DNA of 64,000 bases from Pempheris klunzingeri (lineage: Eukaryota > Chordata > Actinopteri > Acropomatiformes > Pempheridae), in contig NC_092019.1 of the NCBI RefSeq assembly GCF_042242105.1, positions 12,148,328-12,212,327 on the forward strand, written 5' to 3'. The translations under genes were made by a program, and so were the position numbers. Below the pieces are notes generated by a model. It saw nothing but the letters and a program-made list of their open reading frames with translations. It did not search any database and was not told the DNA's origin. Positions 24,506 to 38,858 of the stretch are shown here, piece by piece; the first letter of the stretch is position 1; every line of letters begins with the position of its first letter.

Positions 24506-24751
24506 CCGCGCAGCCACGCTGTCCTGCCAGTCCAAACAACTTTTCCAGATAAACCCCACATCACACCGCGTCCAGCAGCCGTCCGTTGAAGTGCCGACAT
24601 TTAACAAAGTGGCTGAAAACACAAGCGAAAAACCGAACCGAGGGATTAGCCGAACGATAAGGTTTTACTTTTGAGTGTGTACAGTTTAGTTTTTTTCCCT
24701 GACCGTGTATTTATTTTTCCGTACAACTGTCGTTTGTTTTCGGACGTTAAA

Positions 24752-27700
24752 ATGAGGAGTCTGTGGTTGTTGTTCCTCGTCGGACTGACGACTGGATTCA
24801 TCAGTGAAAAAGTAAGTAGCTTTTTGAGGTTTTACTTAAAATATCGAACATATAACATTATAAGGAAGTTGGAGGTTATTTGAGTCAATGTGACCTTGTG
24901 TCTTTGTTTTATCCCGAGAAACGAATTAGCCGTTTGGAAAAGGCAACTGTTTAATTTTGTTCAGTTGCCACTTCTGTCTCCAATAAAATCAACCTGAAAT
25001 AAGTTTTAAATGCCCCAAATGTGATGTTATACCGTTCAACTTTGCTCAGCTTGTTTGTTTTGTTAGCATACTTTCCCTAATTGGTCTACCTGGACGTTTT
25101 AAATGTAAAATCTGCCCTAAAAAATGACCCCACATGACAGGAAGCATAGGTGCTTTTTAATCTTATCTTCCAGGAAGCAACAGTATTTACATAAGAGATG
25201 GGTTATTGTGCGGACTAATGCAGGCTTTACTGATATACCCACACACACACACAGTGTCTTCAAGCCAAGTTCAGGCGTCCAGTTGGTGTCAAGTTCACAC
25301 AGGGCCAAAGTCTGTTCAGCCTCCAGCTCCCAGCTTTGACATTTAAACCCAAACCTCCAGACCTGCTAGCCTGAATTTCTCACCCACTCAGGTCTTTGGT
25401 CAACTTTTAAAATGTCATTATTTGAAATTATGAAATCCCTCTGCCTGGCTTCACAAGTCTCGCCCTCTCTGTCTTCTCCCTCCTCTCCCTGTGTGTGTGT
25501 GTGTGTGTTGTAAAGCTGGAAAACACCTGAAAATGACAGGCCAAAGCAGAGCTCTGCACATTGTCACGAGTGCTTAAATATCCTGGTTGAATGATTTATC
25601 ACCTGCAAAATGAGAGCCAGAGCGGTTCACCGCCTCTCCAAAAATGCATGATATTTATGATTTATGGACTGTACACTGTGAAAGGGGGAGCGCCGAAACC
25701 TGAGATTGTCCCTCCGCATATGGCAGTAAACACTGGCTAAATACTGAAAGAGATGTGGAGAGAGAAGAAATACAATTTAATGGTCATTATTTCTCACCTA
25801 TAGCCTCCAGAATTTTAACCTGTGGACATAATACATTACAAATGGATGTGATTTACTGAAAAACAGCTTTTTCAACAGCTAAAATTGTACTTAAATCATC
25901 TTGTAATGCATGTCATACTCTGCTGTTCACATGCTTTGATTCCCCTTTACTTCAGGCCACTAATACAGAGACTCCAGTCCTAAATTGCTGGGCGTGATGG
26001 CTCACAGCGTATATTCAAACTGTCTCTTTCTCTGAGTGTGGCTGTAGAATTACTGGTTAGTCAGCCAGTGATGCTCACTTCTGAAAAAATAAATGTTGAA
26101 ACAGGCTTTCTGCCCGTGACAGCTTGTGAGCCGGTAGTGGTGTCATTTTGTGGATGGATGACTCACGGTGAGTCCCACCGGGCAAGTCCAGACAAGCATG
26201 TGACTGCGTGGGATACAGGCAGTTTTCCACCCTACCAGGGTAGGCAAGAGGAAGAGTGTGACACATGCTGTCATTATTATGAATGATTATTTTCACAGTG
26301 CCTCTTAAAGGGATTACTGAAACACACATATGACCGGAAGACCAAATTAGAATAAAAATAACTGATTAATGTGAAATTAAAGTGTTGACATCCCTACATG
26401 TGGACTACCTGAAGTTTTATAGGCTTCCTCTTTAACAGTAGTGCAGTATTAGTCACAGCAAATTAGTCACAATGCTGCTCTTTAAGTGAAGGGGAGACTG
26501 TTCACATCCTGTCTGTGTTACAGGACCTGATTGGCTGCAGGATTGATTCTATGACATTTTTAGGACTTTGGTATGTCTGACGTTCAATCTCAGTATGGCC
26601 TTGAGGGATTTTCATGCCATTGTCACATGTATGGCATACGTTGTACAACTAGACCTGAATGAGTTCTAAAAACCAGAGCTAAGCAGGTTTTTTTTTTGGT
26701 TTTTTTTACAGCAGGGAAACATCAGTGAGGAGACGCTCTCTCTTACACAGCTCTTTGATCCACCACAGAGCTTTTAACGTTTTAAGCCTCTTAACTGATG
26801 AAAATCTTATCTTTTGCAGAATAGCGTGGATTACGACCTTTAGCTTGGGGGTTGCAGATTCAAATAAGAGTGATACTCATCTCAGTTAAGGACATCATAA
26901 TATCCTCTATGTGCAAGACACAATCAGATTCTGTGTCTCTTTCTGGCTGCTCGTGTCACGCTCAGGAATTTGAACTTACACAAATGTCTATCTGTACAAT
27001 CCTACTAAACGAACAACAATGTAAAATATCTGTTTATACCAATTTGGCCCATGTTTCTTACATTGTCAAATAATTGTGAAGCCTTTGGAGACTTTAACTG
27101 CTGTTAAACATCTAAACTGATACATTTAACATCGATAGGTCAGACATTTTATGACTTGGAGCTTTTTGGTCAAACATACGCCCCCTCGAACGCAGCGTCA
27201 TGTGCTGCTGCTCTTGCTATCTAGATGGTGATGACAGGTCCACTGTGTACTTATGGCTGTTACACAACCTCGCTCTCGGCCCAACTGCTCCCTCATTATT
27301 GTCCTCCAGCTCGCCGGGGAAATATTTTACTTTAATAACCATAAATCCAGCGGACACAAAAATCTGGATTTGTTGGTTACAGCATTTAATATTGCACTCC
27401 CCTAAACAATCTCATACACCTCCCAGATTGCATGTCTGTAGTGTTTCATCGCTGCGATCTGGCTGTTTCCAGAAAACTGTCCTCACTTGGACAAAGATAC
27501 GGGATACCAGATGGTTATATATGACCTGTGTGTGTGTGTGTGTGTGTGAGCAACATACATATGTATGTTTTCCAGATGTGTGTAGAGAGACCGACTCAAG
27601 CCTTTCAATAAACCCTAATATATAACGTCTTTCTGGCAACAAGGGTGGACAGAGAGAGGGATAGCTGACTCTATTTTCCTTCGTGGTTCATTTTGTACGT

Positions 27701-30700
27701 GACATTGTCTGTTCATGCGCCTGAGTTGAAACAATTTTTCAATTAATCAATTTGTGAATTATTCACCACTAATTCTGATAATCAGTTCATTTTTTTTTTC
27801 AGGCATTTATCCAGCAAAAAGGCCAAACTGTCACTGGTTTCAGCTTCTCAAATGTGAGGATTTGCTGGTTTGTCTATTTTAAGCAGACAAAGCTATCGTC
27901 TTATCCTTGGTACAAACATCAGTTCTGTTTCTCCCACAGCACACTATAATTTAAAAAATATGAAGAGTGTGGTCCCAAACTAAGTTAATCACTTTAAACT
28001 TCAGCTGCAAAAATTCCAAACCTTTGATTGTTCCAGGTTTTTCAAATGTGAAAGTTGGCTCCTTTTCTACGTTTTACATCGTAATAAATTGAATACTTCT
28101 GGGTTTTAGATTATTTGTTGGACAAACCAGGATATTTAATGACATCACCCTGGGCTCTAGTATTTTGTGATGGACTTTAGTCACTGTTTTCTGATGTTTG
28201 TAGGCCAAACAAGTAATGAGTTAACCGAGAATCGGCAGATCGATCTGTAACAAAAACTTTGAACATCAGTTTGATTGTTCATACCTCTGCCATATTGTCA
28301 TATTTATTGATATGGGAATATCTTCTTATTAATTGCGGTAAATGTGTGTGAAAACGTGCTGTTTAGATTTGACTCCCCTTATGATGTCATAGGGGGGATC
28401 TGTTGATCATGTGACCTCCTCCAGCCCCTCAGCAGGTCGACTGTCCCCGCCAAATAAAAACCCCTGAACCCATCTCGCTCTCCGCCATTGTTTTTTCCTC
28501 ACTAAAGCCAGCTCGTGAAAACACGAAGATGTCAGAGGCAAAAACAAAGCGGCAGATTGTTTCTGTTCTTCTAAAACGGAGCGTTCAGACAGAGGCTGAA
28601 AACAGCTGCAACAGCCACGTCGTCTATGGAATAAACAATGTATAGTTTGAATATCAAACCATGTAAACCTGTTCTAGTAGGGCCTCCAAACACAAATATG
28701 AACTTTAAAATGACATGAGCATAGATATGAGCAGCAGGCGCTCTCCTTCACAGCTATCAAAGAGGCCAGACCACCAACCAGGAGCTGTGAATTTGACAGT
28801 AAATGTAATTCAGCTCTGAGTTCAAAACTCAAAAAGTTTAAAGACAGGGAATTAGCAGATGACACAAGGAGGGCTTTATGGACGTCACATTTTTATGCCT
28901 GCAGTAGTTCCAGTTTTGTGTGGCTGTCTCTGTGTGTCGTTTAGACAAGCACAGCATCTGCTTTTGTAATCCCTGGTTGAAGACGGCAAGAATGCGAGAG
29001 CCCCTTCTGCTATTTTAGTCAGCCCTGACATTATGAGGCTCTGCTGTCTTCTGAAAAAGCTTGTTAATGATTTTCTGTTTGGCCTGTCTCACCACAATAT
29101 GAACACAACATCTGGTTTGTCTAATAGTGGATTTTCTCTTGTCACATCTCACTTAGCTCAAACAAAATTCAGATATGCCAGATGTCACAACATACTGGAA
29201 ATTGAGCTGAAAAGTTAGTTTTTGGCCCTGATCTACAGCAGTTTATTGATACCAGAAATGGATAGGTGGCATTATTAAATGTTAACCTGTATTATAAAGT
29301 GCTTTAACCTGCAGTTATAGAATATATGCACGCATTTTAGGCCTGTATCACTTCTGATGTCTGGCTTATTCAACTCCCATTCTGTTCTTCACATTCAGAA
29401 AAATGTGTTGAGCTTTTGATTACATTGTTGCCCACTGATGACCAACACTCTACTGCCAAATGAAAGAGAATGCATCAGAAAGCAGAAAATCAGAACTAGC
29501 TTTATTGCCATGTATTTTTTTTACATTACAAGGAACTGTTCTGTGCATACAGGAAACATGGAGAAGTAGAAGTAAACAAAACATGGACAGTACTGCAAGT
29601 CAAGAAAACTAAATATATAGTATGAAAATATCTAATTCAAAATAAAACGTATATGCAAAATATCCGTTTTTAAGTGGGGAAGAAAGCTGTGTAGTTGAAG
29701 AAGGTAGAATTGTCTTAAGCCACATTTTATCTCTATATTTTGCACATTCCTGCCCAAATATGAATATTTATTCCACTACAATACAGAACGGTGCACCTCC
29801 TCACGCATCTCCCATGTTGCAGGCACCTGTTTCATGAGAAACATGCGGCATTGTCCCCGTCTCTCTCCTTCCCTTCCCTTCTCCAGTCTTCCTCCTTTCT
29901 CCCTCTCTCAGCACCTGTGTTAGTGGAAGCATAGTATACATACCAGACATACTTCAGGTCTCAATGGGCCATATTCATCCGTGTGTGTGTGTGTGTGTCT
30001 GTCTGTCTGTCTTACTACCAACATCTGCTCAGGCATTCCCCTCTTTTTGAATTTCAGACTCATTATCTAGTTGTTCTCTTTGATTCATGTTTCCTAGTCT
30101 GCCTAAGCCGTTTATTATATTACTATCTTTGTAGAGACACTCATTTTTCAACAAGCTGATGAATAAACGTCTCTTTAGCTGAAGCCTAGTTTCTTTTGTC
30201 AGACTAAGCTGCAGATGACGGGACAAGTAGGGTTTTGGTTTCCATCAGACTGCGTGGTGTTTGGGTTAGTGGGAGGTTTTCCTGAGCTACAGTCTTATAT
30301 ATGAAACCGTTTTTTTTTTTCCTCTGTGTGTCCACTTGTCTTTGAAGCCTCCGTCTCTCCCTCCTCCTCATAAACACACTTAGATCTCTGCTGTCTGGCT
30401 CTGTGAAGCATCACAAATTACTGCCACGACACATGAAATGAACGAGTAACCAGCCTCCATCAGCTGTACGTGCTACAGTATGGATGCAACACACAGTACG
30501 GTTAAACTCCCAGACACCAGTGGAGACTCTGGCATATTTGGCCAGCATAGGTCACCGGTTGTGAGAGGTATTGTCTTACTCCCAAACTGTAGAGACGTTC
30601 ACATGTTTTCGATTAGCGGAGGGAATTCTGCAAGTGTGAACAAAAGAGATCTAGCCCATGTGTCTGCTCTCCCTCTCTCCTTTTCTGTCTGTTAGTATTT

Positions 30701-30968
30701 TTTTTTTCTCTCTCTGCTTGAATATTAATGTGTGTATTTTTCGTGTCTCTTCCAGCTCTTTGTCTCCTCCCAGGCGTCCTTTTCCACAACAGATGACCTG
30801 TACCTGGAGGGCCGAACATCAGGTGACCTCCCTATAGACGATGAAGATGACGCTGAGGACGATGGCTCAGGCTCTGGATCCGGAGACTACAGTAAGGAGA
30901 CCACTGTGTTTTACTTGGTTATAGTTATTAATGTGAATCAATCTTTGTTTTAACTTACATACTAATAC

Positions 30969-31005
<37 letters not shown>

Positions 31006-33174
31006 CACATATATATACATGTTGAAATAAACATTAAGTAAAATTTTATTTGTATTTATATTTTTATTTTTCAAATCATAACTGCAACAGTTCAGGGCCC
31101 TGTTTCCCAAAAGCATTATAAATCTGGGATAGGCCCATTGACTTATAGAGAAATTATCCATTTCTTAAAGTGCTTTTGGGAAACAACCATTTGCACAAAT
31201 GGTATTTTTCATATTTTCATGGTATCATAATTCTGATTATTCCAATCACACGTCTTCACATTCACATTTCCGTACAGGCAGTATACAAACTTTTCCTCGT
31301 CTCAGGGCGTTTCCTAATCCACTGTCCATGCACTCAGTCACTCATGTCAGACAAATGAGCCATAAATGTGCTCCATAGACGTAAGCGCTTGCATATTCAG
31401 ACACAGAAGCACTCCCTCACGGTGTGCCAGATGTTTAGCCTGAGGTGATGTAGAGTTAACCAGGTGAGGTTTTATTGGAAGTGCACACATGTCAGAGACT
31501 TGTGCCTCCACTATCAATGACTCACTGTTATGCCCACAGTGAATAATGTGTTGGAACATTTAGTTCGTTCAACATGCTAAAATGTGGTTGGGTGAATTCC
31601 AGTAAGTTATAAAACTCCCAGATTGCATTCCTCCTGCATGATTAAAGAACTGGTTAATTAACATCCTGACAGCTTTAACATTACGTCGCTGTCCTGTAAA
31701 AACCACAAATCTCCAAAATGTCAACTTTTCATGAGCTAAGACAATTAATTTTTAGTAGTTGAGTAGAATTTTAAATGATTTATTTATCTTATGAAGTATG
31801 GGAATTTTCTCAGCCCAAAAATGAGAACAACAGTGATGGTTCTAGGTTGAGAGGAAAATCAGTCAGAACTTGCGGTAATCATTTCCCCATCTCAGTTTTC
31901 AGCAACGAAGAGGAGATACTCAGGTTCTTCAACTTCTCCAACACAATCTCCAAGGAAGTGGTTCCAAGTCAACCACAGCCAACGGCAGGCTCTCCTCACA
32001 ACCCACCAACCACAGCAGCAGACGGCCAGAATCCACCAACCACAGTGAAGGACAGTGAGACAACAGCAGTCATAGTCACTGATGGGGACAGCAGAGATCA
32101 GGAGGTAGCATATTGTTTATACAAATCCTCATCTCAACGTCAGAAAATCTTAATGTCTTGTGTCCCATGATGAACTACCAGTAGTACACTGTAGACTATT
32201 GGAAATGGTAAATGATTAACAGACTTAAATCCACATGAGCCAAAGCACTCACAAGAATATCGATTATATGTATTTTGACTCATGATGTGAGAATCATTTC
32301 TATTCTTACTTCAACAACACGTAATAATAAAACGTAGCTTTAATTTATTTCCATGGTCTATGCAGCGGTAACCAGACAGTATTCAAACCACATTATGCCT
32401 GTTACTTGTTATACTGTTTCCTCAGTCCTACCTTTTCATTTATTGTATCATTGCATATATTCCTCCAGGTGGCACCTATCGGCCCAACAGCTGACTGGTT
32501 CACACAGAGTACCAGTCCCAGCGAGACTACTGCAACAGAATTTGGCATAGACATCAGTGCAACCAAAGATGCAGATGAGGACAACAGTCTGGATTGGTGG
32601 GACGTCTCAACACCCAAAGACAGCGGTGTGAACATCCAAATCCAAGAGATTGACAATGAAATTGTGGCCGAAGACGGCAGAGGCAGCAGGATATATGAGA
32701 TGGACTCTCCCGAAGAGGTGACCTCTGAGAACTTGTGGGAGAGGACGGAAGTGCTGGCAGGTAAGGACAGATTTCCATGAGGCTTTGCTGCATCTTTACG
32801 GTCCCCTACATGTCTGATTTAATGAAGTACTTCACTGAGATTAAATGGATAAAAGTTTCTATGTTAAAAGCATGTTGAGTTGTAAATTTGATGCCAGGTG
32901 CTTTTAGAATATTAACATTCAGATTTGTGATGTAACACTTATTTTGTTGTAACACTTATTTAACAAATCTTATTGTTAAAAAAAAAAATCTCTCCTTATG
33001 CCCTCTGCAGCCGTGATAGCATGCGGAGTGGTTGGATTCCTCTGTGCCGTTTTCCTCCTCCTCCTCCTCGCCTACCGCATGAAGAAGAAGGACGAGGGTA
33101 GCTACGACCTGGGAGACACCAAACTTTCCACAACAAATTATCACAAAGCACCTACCAAGGAGTTCTACGCCTGA
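24752..33174 (+). CDS. sdc2: Syndecan-2 (heparan sulfate proteoglycan core protein)
   Basis: Five exons: 24752-24811, 30756-30891, 31896-32104, 32469-32760, 33011-33174; phases 0, 1, 0, 1 agree, giving 286 aa. Signal peptide residues 1-20 ([16 protein letters not shown]). Exon 2 holds an acidic stretch and GAG attachment repeats SGSGSGD (residues 58-64). The ectodomain is Thr/Pro-rich. Residues 233-254 form the single transmembrane helix. The tail has the C1 region [13 protein letters not shown] and ends KAPTKEFYA, the PDZ-binding C2 motif. The tail's variable region and the downstream neighbour cpq point to SDC2 rather than SDC4. The ectodomain is about 85 residues longer than in human SDC2 (201 aa). 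The usual TM GxxxG motif reads CGVVG, with the first Gly replaced by Cys237. A 3' UTR of about 3 kb to AATAAA at 36241 is plausible. Confidence 0.95.
24812..30755. other. sdc2 intron 1 (5.9 kb)
   Basis: No internal gene is supported. Contains hAT-like repeat relics at about 27725-28235 (TTTCAGCTTCTCAAATGTGA and related blocks), short TG runs (25492-25508, 27526-27547, 29982-29998), a poly-pyrimidine stretch near 29860-29910, and otherwise AT-rich sequence. A 141-codon frame at 27200-27625 runs through a TG repeat and is not convincing. Syndecan first introns commonly hold enhancers, but none can be called here. Confidence 0.5.
30971..31003. repeat. TG microsatellite
   Basis: (GT)n run followed by ATATATACATATATAT in sdc2 intron 2. 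Confidence 0.85.
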
Positions 33175-36100
33175 ACGGACCAAGAAAGACTTTGAATGGA
33201 ATCGCTCTCCTCTCAATCAGGACTGAGAGTGGATCTATAAACAACTGAAGATAATTTTTCTTGATGAAGTTTGAAGTCAAGCACCTCTGTTCCTCCACAG
33301 TGCTCCTTCCAGTTTTTTTTTTTCTTTCATCTTTCCCACCTGCCTCCTCTGCTTCCCTTTCACATCCCCTGTAAGATGTTCAGTGTTTGTAAAGACGAGG
33401 GCATGAGAGAACAAATAAGACTATTAAAATGCATTCCTGCCATTTCATTCTAGGGAAGGAGTTGGATGCAACTTACACATCCTAAATTTTATGAAATCCA
33501 CTTCAAAGTATTGGTTACACTGTGCCTTTAGACCTACATTATGTCTCTAAGCTGAACCAGACTGGGCTGGACTTTGTTCTGCATTACAGACAAATTGATT
33601 GTCCCGTTTGGCAGATCTACAGCCTGGACTGTCACCAGCTCAGCGTTACAACACTGACGACGTTCACAGACGCATATGAATAGCCTTAATGCATTTTGAA
33701 CGCTGTTATTAAAAACAGTACCACATATGGGAATTAGTATTATAAAGGGCCTTCAAAAACATAAACCCTTCTCTCTTTATTTGAGGTCAAATTTTTCATT
33801 GTTACATTTCATTTTCTGTAGGCTTTCTTTGCTGATTTTTTATTTTTATTTTTTTTTGCTGTTCTGAGGAATGAATATGTTTTTCCACATGCTGTCCAGT
33901 ATTGGTACTGAGAGATTTTGTTACTCTGCAGGTACATATTTGTGTTGTTTTCTCACAGATATTTGACACGCATAGAGCTGACCAAATATAAATGTGCTTT
34001 ATTTGTCTTTTGGAAAATTATTTTTACTATCTTTTTCAATGTGTGTTGATGTTTAGAGATTATATTTCCGGAAAAGCCATTGTTTAATAAGAGATTTTAG
34101 CCTTTTCTTTGTATTCAGACAGTGGTAGCCTTCAGTAGGTGTAAGTCCCTCAACCTTGCATCTGTCCAACATTACTAATATATTCAGGACTATTTTATTC
34201 GGAGACGTGCAGCAAACATGTGGGACAGGATTGCTAAGGTAGAGCCAAGGCTAATAACTATAATTCAGAAACCGTAGAAGTGACCAACGCTTTCTGACGA
34301 CAGCCAAAGCACATTCCTTTCTGACTTTCAACTGTATACAGCTTCAGTAGCTGGTTTCTGCTTAAAGGGACAGTGACAGCGTTTAGTGTCTCTTACAATT
34401 TACAGAGTCAGGGCTTATTCACACAGCAGGGTTGGAGAGTTAAAAATGCAAGCAGTTATAGACGTCTGTTTCACTCTCTGCTGGAATAACCAATGTAACT
34501 GACTGTATTATCCCAAATCAATCACTTATTCACTATTTACAGATTCTCTTTAATTACTTACAGGGCTACTCTGAATGTAAGCATGTCAGGGTTTTTCCTA
34601 ATAATCGGTCTTTACATCGACCAGCCAACCAAAGAAACTTGTGACCTTTTTTAGAGCTTCAGTAAATATACAGGAGTCAGTCGACAGCACCGACAACAGG
34701 GTGGTATTTTGATATCAAATTAGTTCTACTTGTTTACAAACTGTTAAATATACATTAGTGAAAATATTGGGGATTTGCCCCATTTGTAGTGTTAATTAAT
34801 TTTAACTAACTACCTACTGCTTATTGTTTGTCAAAGATCAATACTTTTCACATCAGCCTCTTCTAAGCAGCACTGTTGGTGGCCTTACAGTCTTCATGAG
34901 AAGTTAATTTTTAATTTTTATTTTTTTTTAAAAAACAACTTTGATTATCAAGATGACTGATGGGAGGTTAAACCTATCAGTAGACCTACCAGCTATCCAC
35001 CCATTGCCATTGAAGTTGGTTTCACATTGTTTTATTTCTGTTGCTCTGACTGTGTTGATTTTGAGTTTAATGTCACATAACAAATGTTAAATTGTTACAA
35101 GTATTTCCTTAAAGGATTGAAATGGCTTTTTTTCAGATTATCCTGTGTCAAAGATCACTGCCCCTCTGTTGCAAAAATTTTTGCAGCAGTTTTTGTGTGA
35201 ATTCACTTCATTCTCTTCATGAGGCCATGTATCTTCAATGAAAGTTAGTGAGAAGCTACATTTATCTTCTGTCCTTTAGTCGAGGCTACTTAATAGTGTT
35301 TACATGATATAGTTTCCTTTGCCTTAATGGAAAAGACTATTTTAAAGCAATTCTATTTTATCTGAATGCAAATGCAAACTACCTATTCACTATGGCTGGA
35401 ATAAACAGGACAATCTTATCACTAAACCACTGTGACTTACTTTTGATGAAGTGACATTGTTGGGCACTTGAATCCTTAGTGCCTCACAATACATTGTCTA
35501 CATTCATTTAGAGTGCTCTTACAGGATTCGTGTTAAGCTTTGACCCTCGAGCTGTCCAGAACCACAACTGTAATAGTTCTGGGTTACACTGCGCCGGTGT
35601 GGTCCAGGAAAAACTCTGACATTTTGTTGTCCATACCAACAGAAATGTTGGACACAGACCAGAACCATAGAGGGTTAAGACAACGGTCTAGCACTTCCTG
35701 GCAATCCAACAGGTGATTACACACAGTTAACCTTTCTCTTCTGGGATCTCTGTAAGTTTATACAGTATGTTGATGATACTATAATTTATATGTATTAATT
35801 TATACTTGCTTAGACTATAATCCAGGTTGATATGTCAGTGATAAATTGGGATTGTATAGTATTTACTCACTCATGGTCAAAGCCTCTTTGTGCCTACTGC
35901 TCTATTTGTTTTATATTTATGTTTTTTTAGTGTATGTGACAAGTTCAATTAATTTTCAATTTCATTATCTGTTTAGCATTTTTAAATGTTTTTCATATGA
36001 ATGCATTTAGTAAATGATTAGTGTAAGCATAAGTTCCTTGTAAATATATTGCGGCTTTAATTTTCAGTTTATTGAAAGGTGAATATGAATTTACTGAAGC

Positions 36101-38858
36101 CTTGATTTTAACAAACACCTACACAAAGGTGAGGACCAACCAAAAATCCAATTACAGATAAAAATGGTGACATAAGCACACAAGGTGGCCAATAGATAAC
36201 TGTGTTGCTGAAATGGTATATCTTATGAGGTTCACTACTGAATAAAAGATGTGGCTTTAATGCAACTCTAAAACAGGCTGTTTGTCATTTTTTTGGCTTT
36301 GGGGATTGGCTTGAATATAGGAGCAAACATTCCTTCTCACTCATACAGATACATCCAGATGTATTCGCTGGGCAGCATGTGTGCTGATGTTCAACCAGCT
36401 CCCTGTCACTCTTCCTTTCTGCACTTTTATTCTATCAATCTTTCCCTGACAACAACCACAAAATCGGCCACAAGGGCAATAATTTCATGTTTCCACACAG
36501 TATTTTGATATTATCTGTGGTCGTAAACTAGTGCTTTGTTGTCATTGTTGTGTATTCAAGTGTGAAAAGAAGGCAAAACCAAGACCAGATTCTTCCTCAA
36601 ATTCTGTAATCTGTACAGAAATTGATGGCGGACACTAGTCATGACACGTGTTAAATGTGCCTACACTGAAAGGTCAGCAGCAGGTAAAAGCACTCAGCTG
36701 TAGCTTTTGTTCCACTTGTTTGCACGGTTGGCAGAAAATCATTTCCTCCCAGCCTCAAGAAACATCCTCTTACAAATGTAGGTGCCAGAAAATAAAACAG
36801 TTGTCACACCACAGTGTTAAACTGAGTCAGCAGCTTGTGAATGGAGCCAAATGGCCAAATGTTTTCCAAAACCTGATGATGCAGAGAAGAAAACACAAAT
36901 GGTAGAGGAAACTAAACAAAAGAGGCTGGTTATATCGTTATGTAAGAAGCAAATGCCCAAAGGTCAACAGAAGTCAAACTCCTTTATGTAAGTTCCTAGT
37001 ATTCTATAACCTAGTAAGATACTTGAGGGGGCTGAAAACCACAGACTGGGATGTGGGCAGAGAATCGCTGTATTTTCTATTGAGTGGATGCAATACATTC
37101 CAATCAGTGGACATCTTTTTGGCCGCTAAAATTGTTGACAAGGACGATGAAAATGTCAGAAAAGGACACATTATTATATTATAAGTGTTGCATCAAACAC
37201 TAATTTGGTTTTCTGTGTAATGTGAGAATAAAGGTGGATGCCACTGATTGGGAGTTCATTTCTACTATTTAATTGTCAAAGTGTGAACAATACAGTTAAT
37301 ATATTCAGTTGTTCTGTTTCCCTGAAGAGAGGTGTCTGGGTCTGCAGCTCTACTTACTCTATCACATTGGTTTGCATTGTGTTCAAAAGTATCTTAACCT
37401 ATAATGAATATTGCTGAAAAGTTAACCCTTTATAGGGAACTCATTGAAATACTAAGAAATTCAAAATTTCAACCTTAGACCATTACTGGTGGTCATTACA
37501 AGACTTTTTTTTACTTTTGTGAGTTTAAAAAAAAAAAAAATCAATTTTATGGTGAAAGTCAAGGTCAATGCAGTTACCGTATGTTAGATTCTCCCGCTTC
37601 TTTTATTGACAGTCCGAGGATTTCAGCCGGAGAGTTCTGCAGTTCCCAATAGCAGTTTTATTCAAGTCACAGAAGTCACAGGTAAAGTACATACAGCGCT
37701 GGGCTCGGAGTGACAGAGGCCTCATGGACCTCTGGCAGTGAGCCCCGACTCTTTCATGCATATGCTTTTTAAAGGGTTGGCTGGACCGAGTACTATACGT
37801 GACTGTCTCTAACTGGCCATTTCGGTGTGTGCGTCACAGATGGTGCATCCCTGGTGTGGTCATATAATATTCAAACACTTGTGGATGTTGTTTGCGTAGG
37901 CGTGTATCTCTAATCATGACTTTAGAATATGATTAGCACAACAAAATTATTACAATCAAGGTCCGTCTGGTACATTCTGTCTATCTTCTTAACAAAACGA
38001 TACAGAAGAAGCCACGTCTGTGGAGGTCAGATTGACATATTCTGTTCACTCTCATGAGGAGAGAGTAACTTTATTTGAGAAGGCCTGAAACATTCTATGG
38101 TCATATTAAATTCTAATTCAACAGTATATGGTTTCTTGCCGGTCTGTTATGTAGCCTGATTGTCACTGATTGGATTGGAGAAATCTTGTAGTTCTACTGC
38201 CTCATGGTGAGGCAAGGGGTGAGCATTTTGAACTCCCACTTAAGTTACCAAATATGGTCCCTTGCCCGATAAAGCGTTAAATGAGCGTTCTTAAAATCAT
38301 ATTTTCACAGAACAGTAACTATAGGCTACTGACAAGAGCATGGCATTCCTTCAGATGAACAATCAAAAATATGCTTGGAACTTTATGGGTTATATTGTCA
38401 GATGTGAACCTTAATCTTAATAACTAAATGACTAATGTTCAGTCAGTTACATCACCTTAATATGGGCATACCTTCCATTTGGGTGGTGGACCTCTGTTTA
38501 GTAGGCGGTCCTTCAAAGTGTCCCAGGACACATAAAGGTTCACTGCGTCCGTTTGCATTTGCACTTGTGATCGGGTCACAAAAGATGCATGGTAATGCCA
38601 GGTCTGAACAGGGCCTACAGCTAATGATAATTTAACTACCTTGTAAAATCTCATAATTTGGAGCCATCTATGTGGGATTATACAGCAATACGTTTTTGGT
38701 TCTTTAGCATTTAGAATGAATTAGTTATGCTGATTTGTCTTGTTTTACTCTATCTGCTTCTATCTAGTATAATTGATACTAGTTACAGGTTAATTAAGTA
38801 GCTATTAATCCATGCTACTGTCAGATTTGTAATCATACTCTTGTTTTTCTGTACACAG
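33175..38858. other. sdc2 3' UTR and sdc2-cpq intergenic region
   Basis: The sdc2 3' UTR probably runs to AATAAA at 36241-36246; an earlier AATAAA lies near 35399. Beyond it are a possible solo LTR (about 37570-38250) and AT-rich sequence. The cpq start exon has an acceptor immediately before its ATG, so a noncoding cpq exon should lie somewhere in 36300-38800; I could not place it. Confidence 0.5.
37570..38250 (-). mobile_element. Possible solo LTR (minus orientation)
   Basis: On the minus strand a TTTAAAAAG TATA-like motif (about 37767-37775) precedes GTCGGGGCTCACTG and two AATAAA signals (near 37658 and 37601), and the segment ends GAATCTAACA. This order (TATA, R-like segment, polyadenylation signal, terminal CA) resembles a retroviral or Gypsy LTR. 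No internal retroelement coding sequence, primer binding site or target duplication was identified, and the 5' limit is a guess. Confidence 0.35.

Larger units (their letters stand above)
22025..24751. other. mrs2 3' UTR, repeats, and sdc2 upstream region
   Basis: Begins with the mrs2 3' UTR (AATAAA at 22407-22412). The middle is AT-rich without a supported gene and contains a fish MITE from about 23590. The end holds a long TG tract and the sdc2 promoter and 5' UTR. Confidence 0.6.

Noticed and set aside
24268-24589. Open frames with CVCVCV or THTHTH runs
   Set aside because: Translations of the TG microsatellite on either strand; no biological coding signal.
27200-27625. 141-codon frame in sdc2 intron 1
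   Set aside because: Passes through a TG repeat, contains no recognisable domain and has no start context or splice support.
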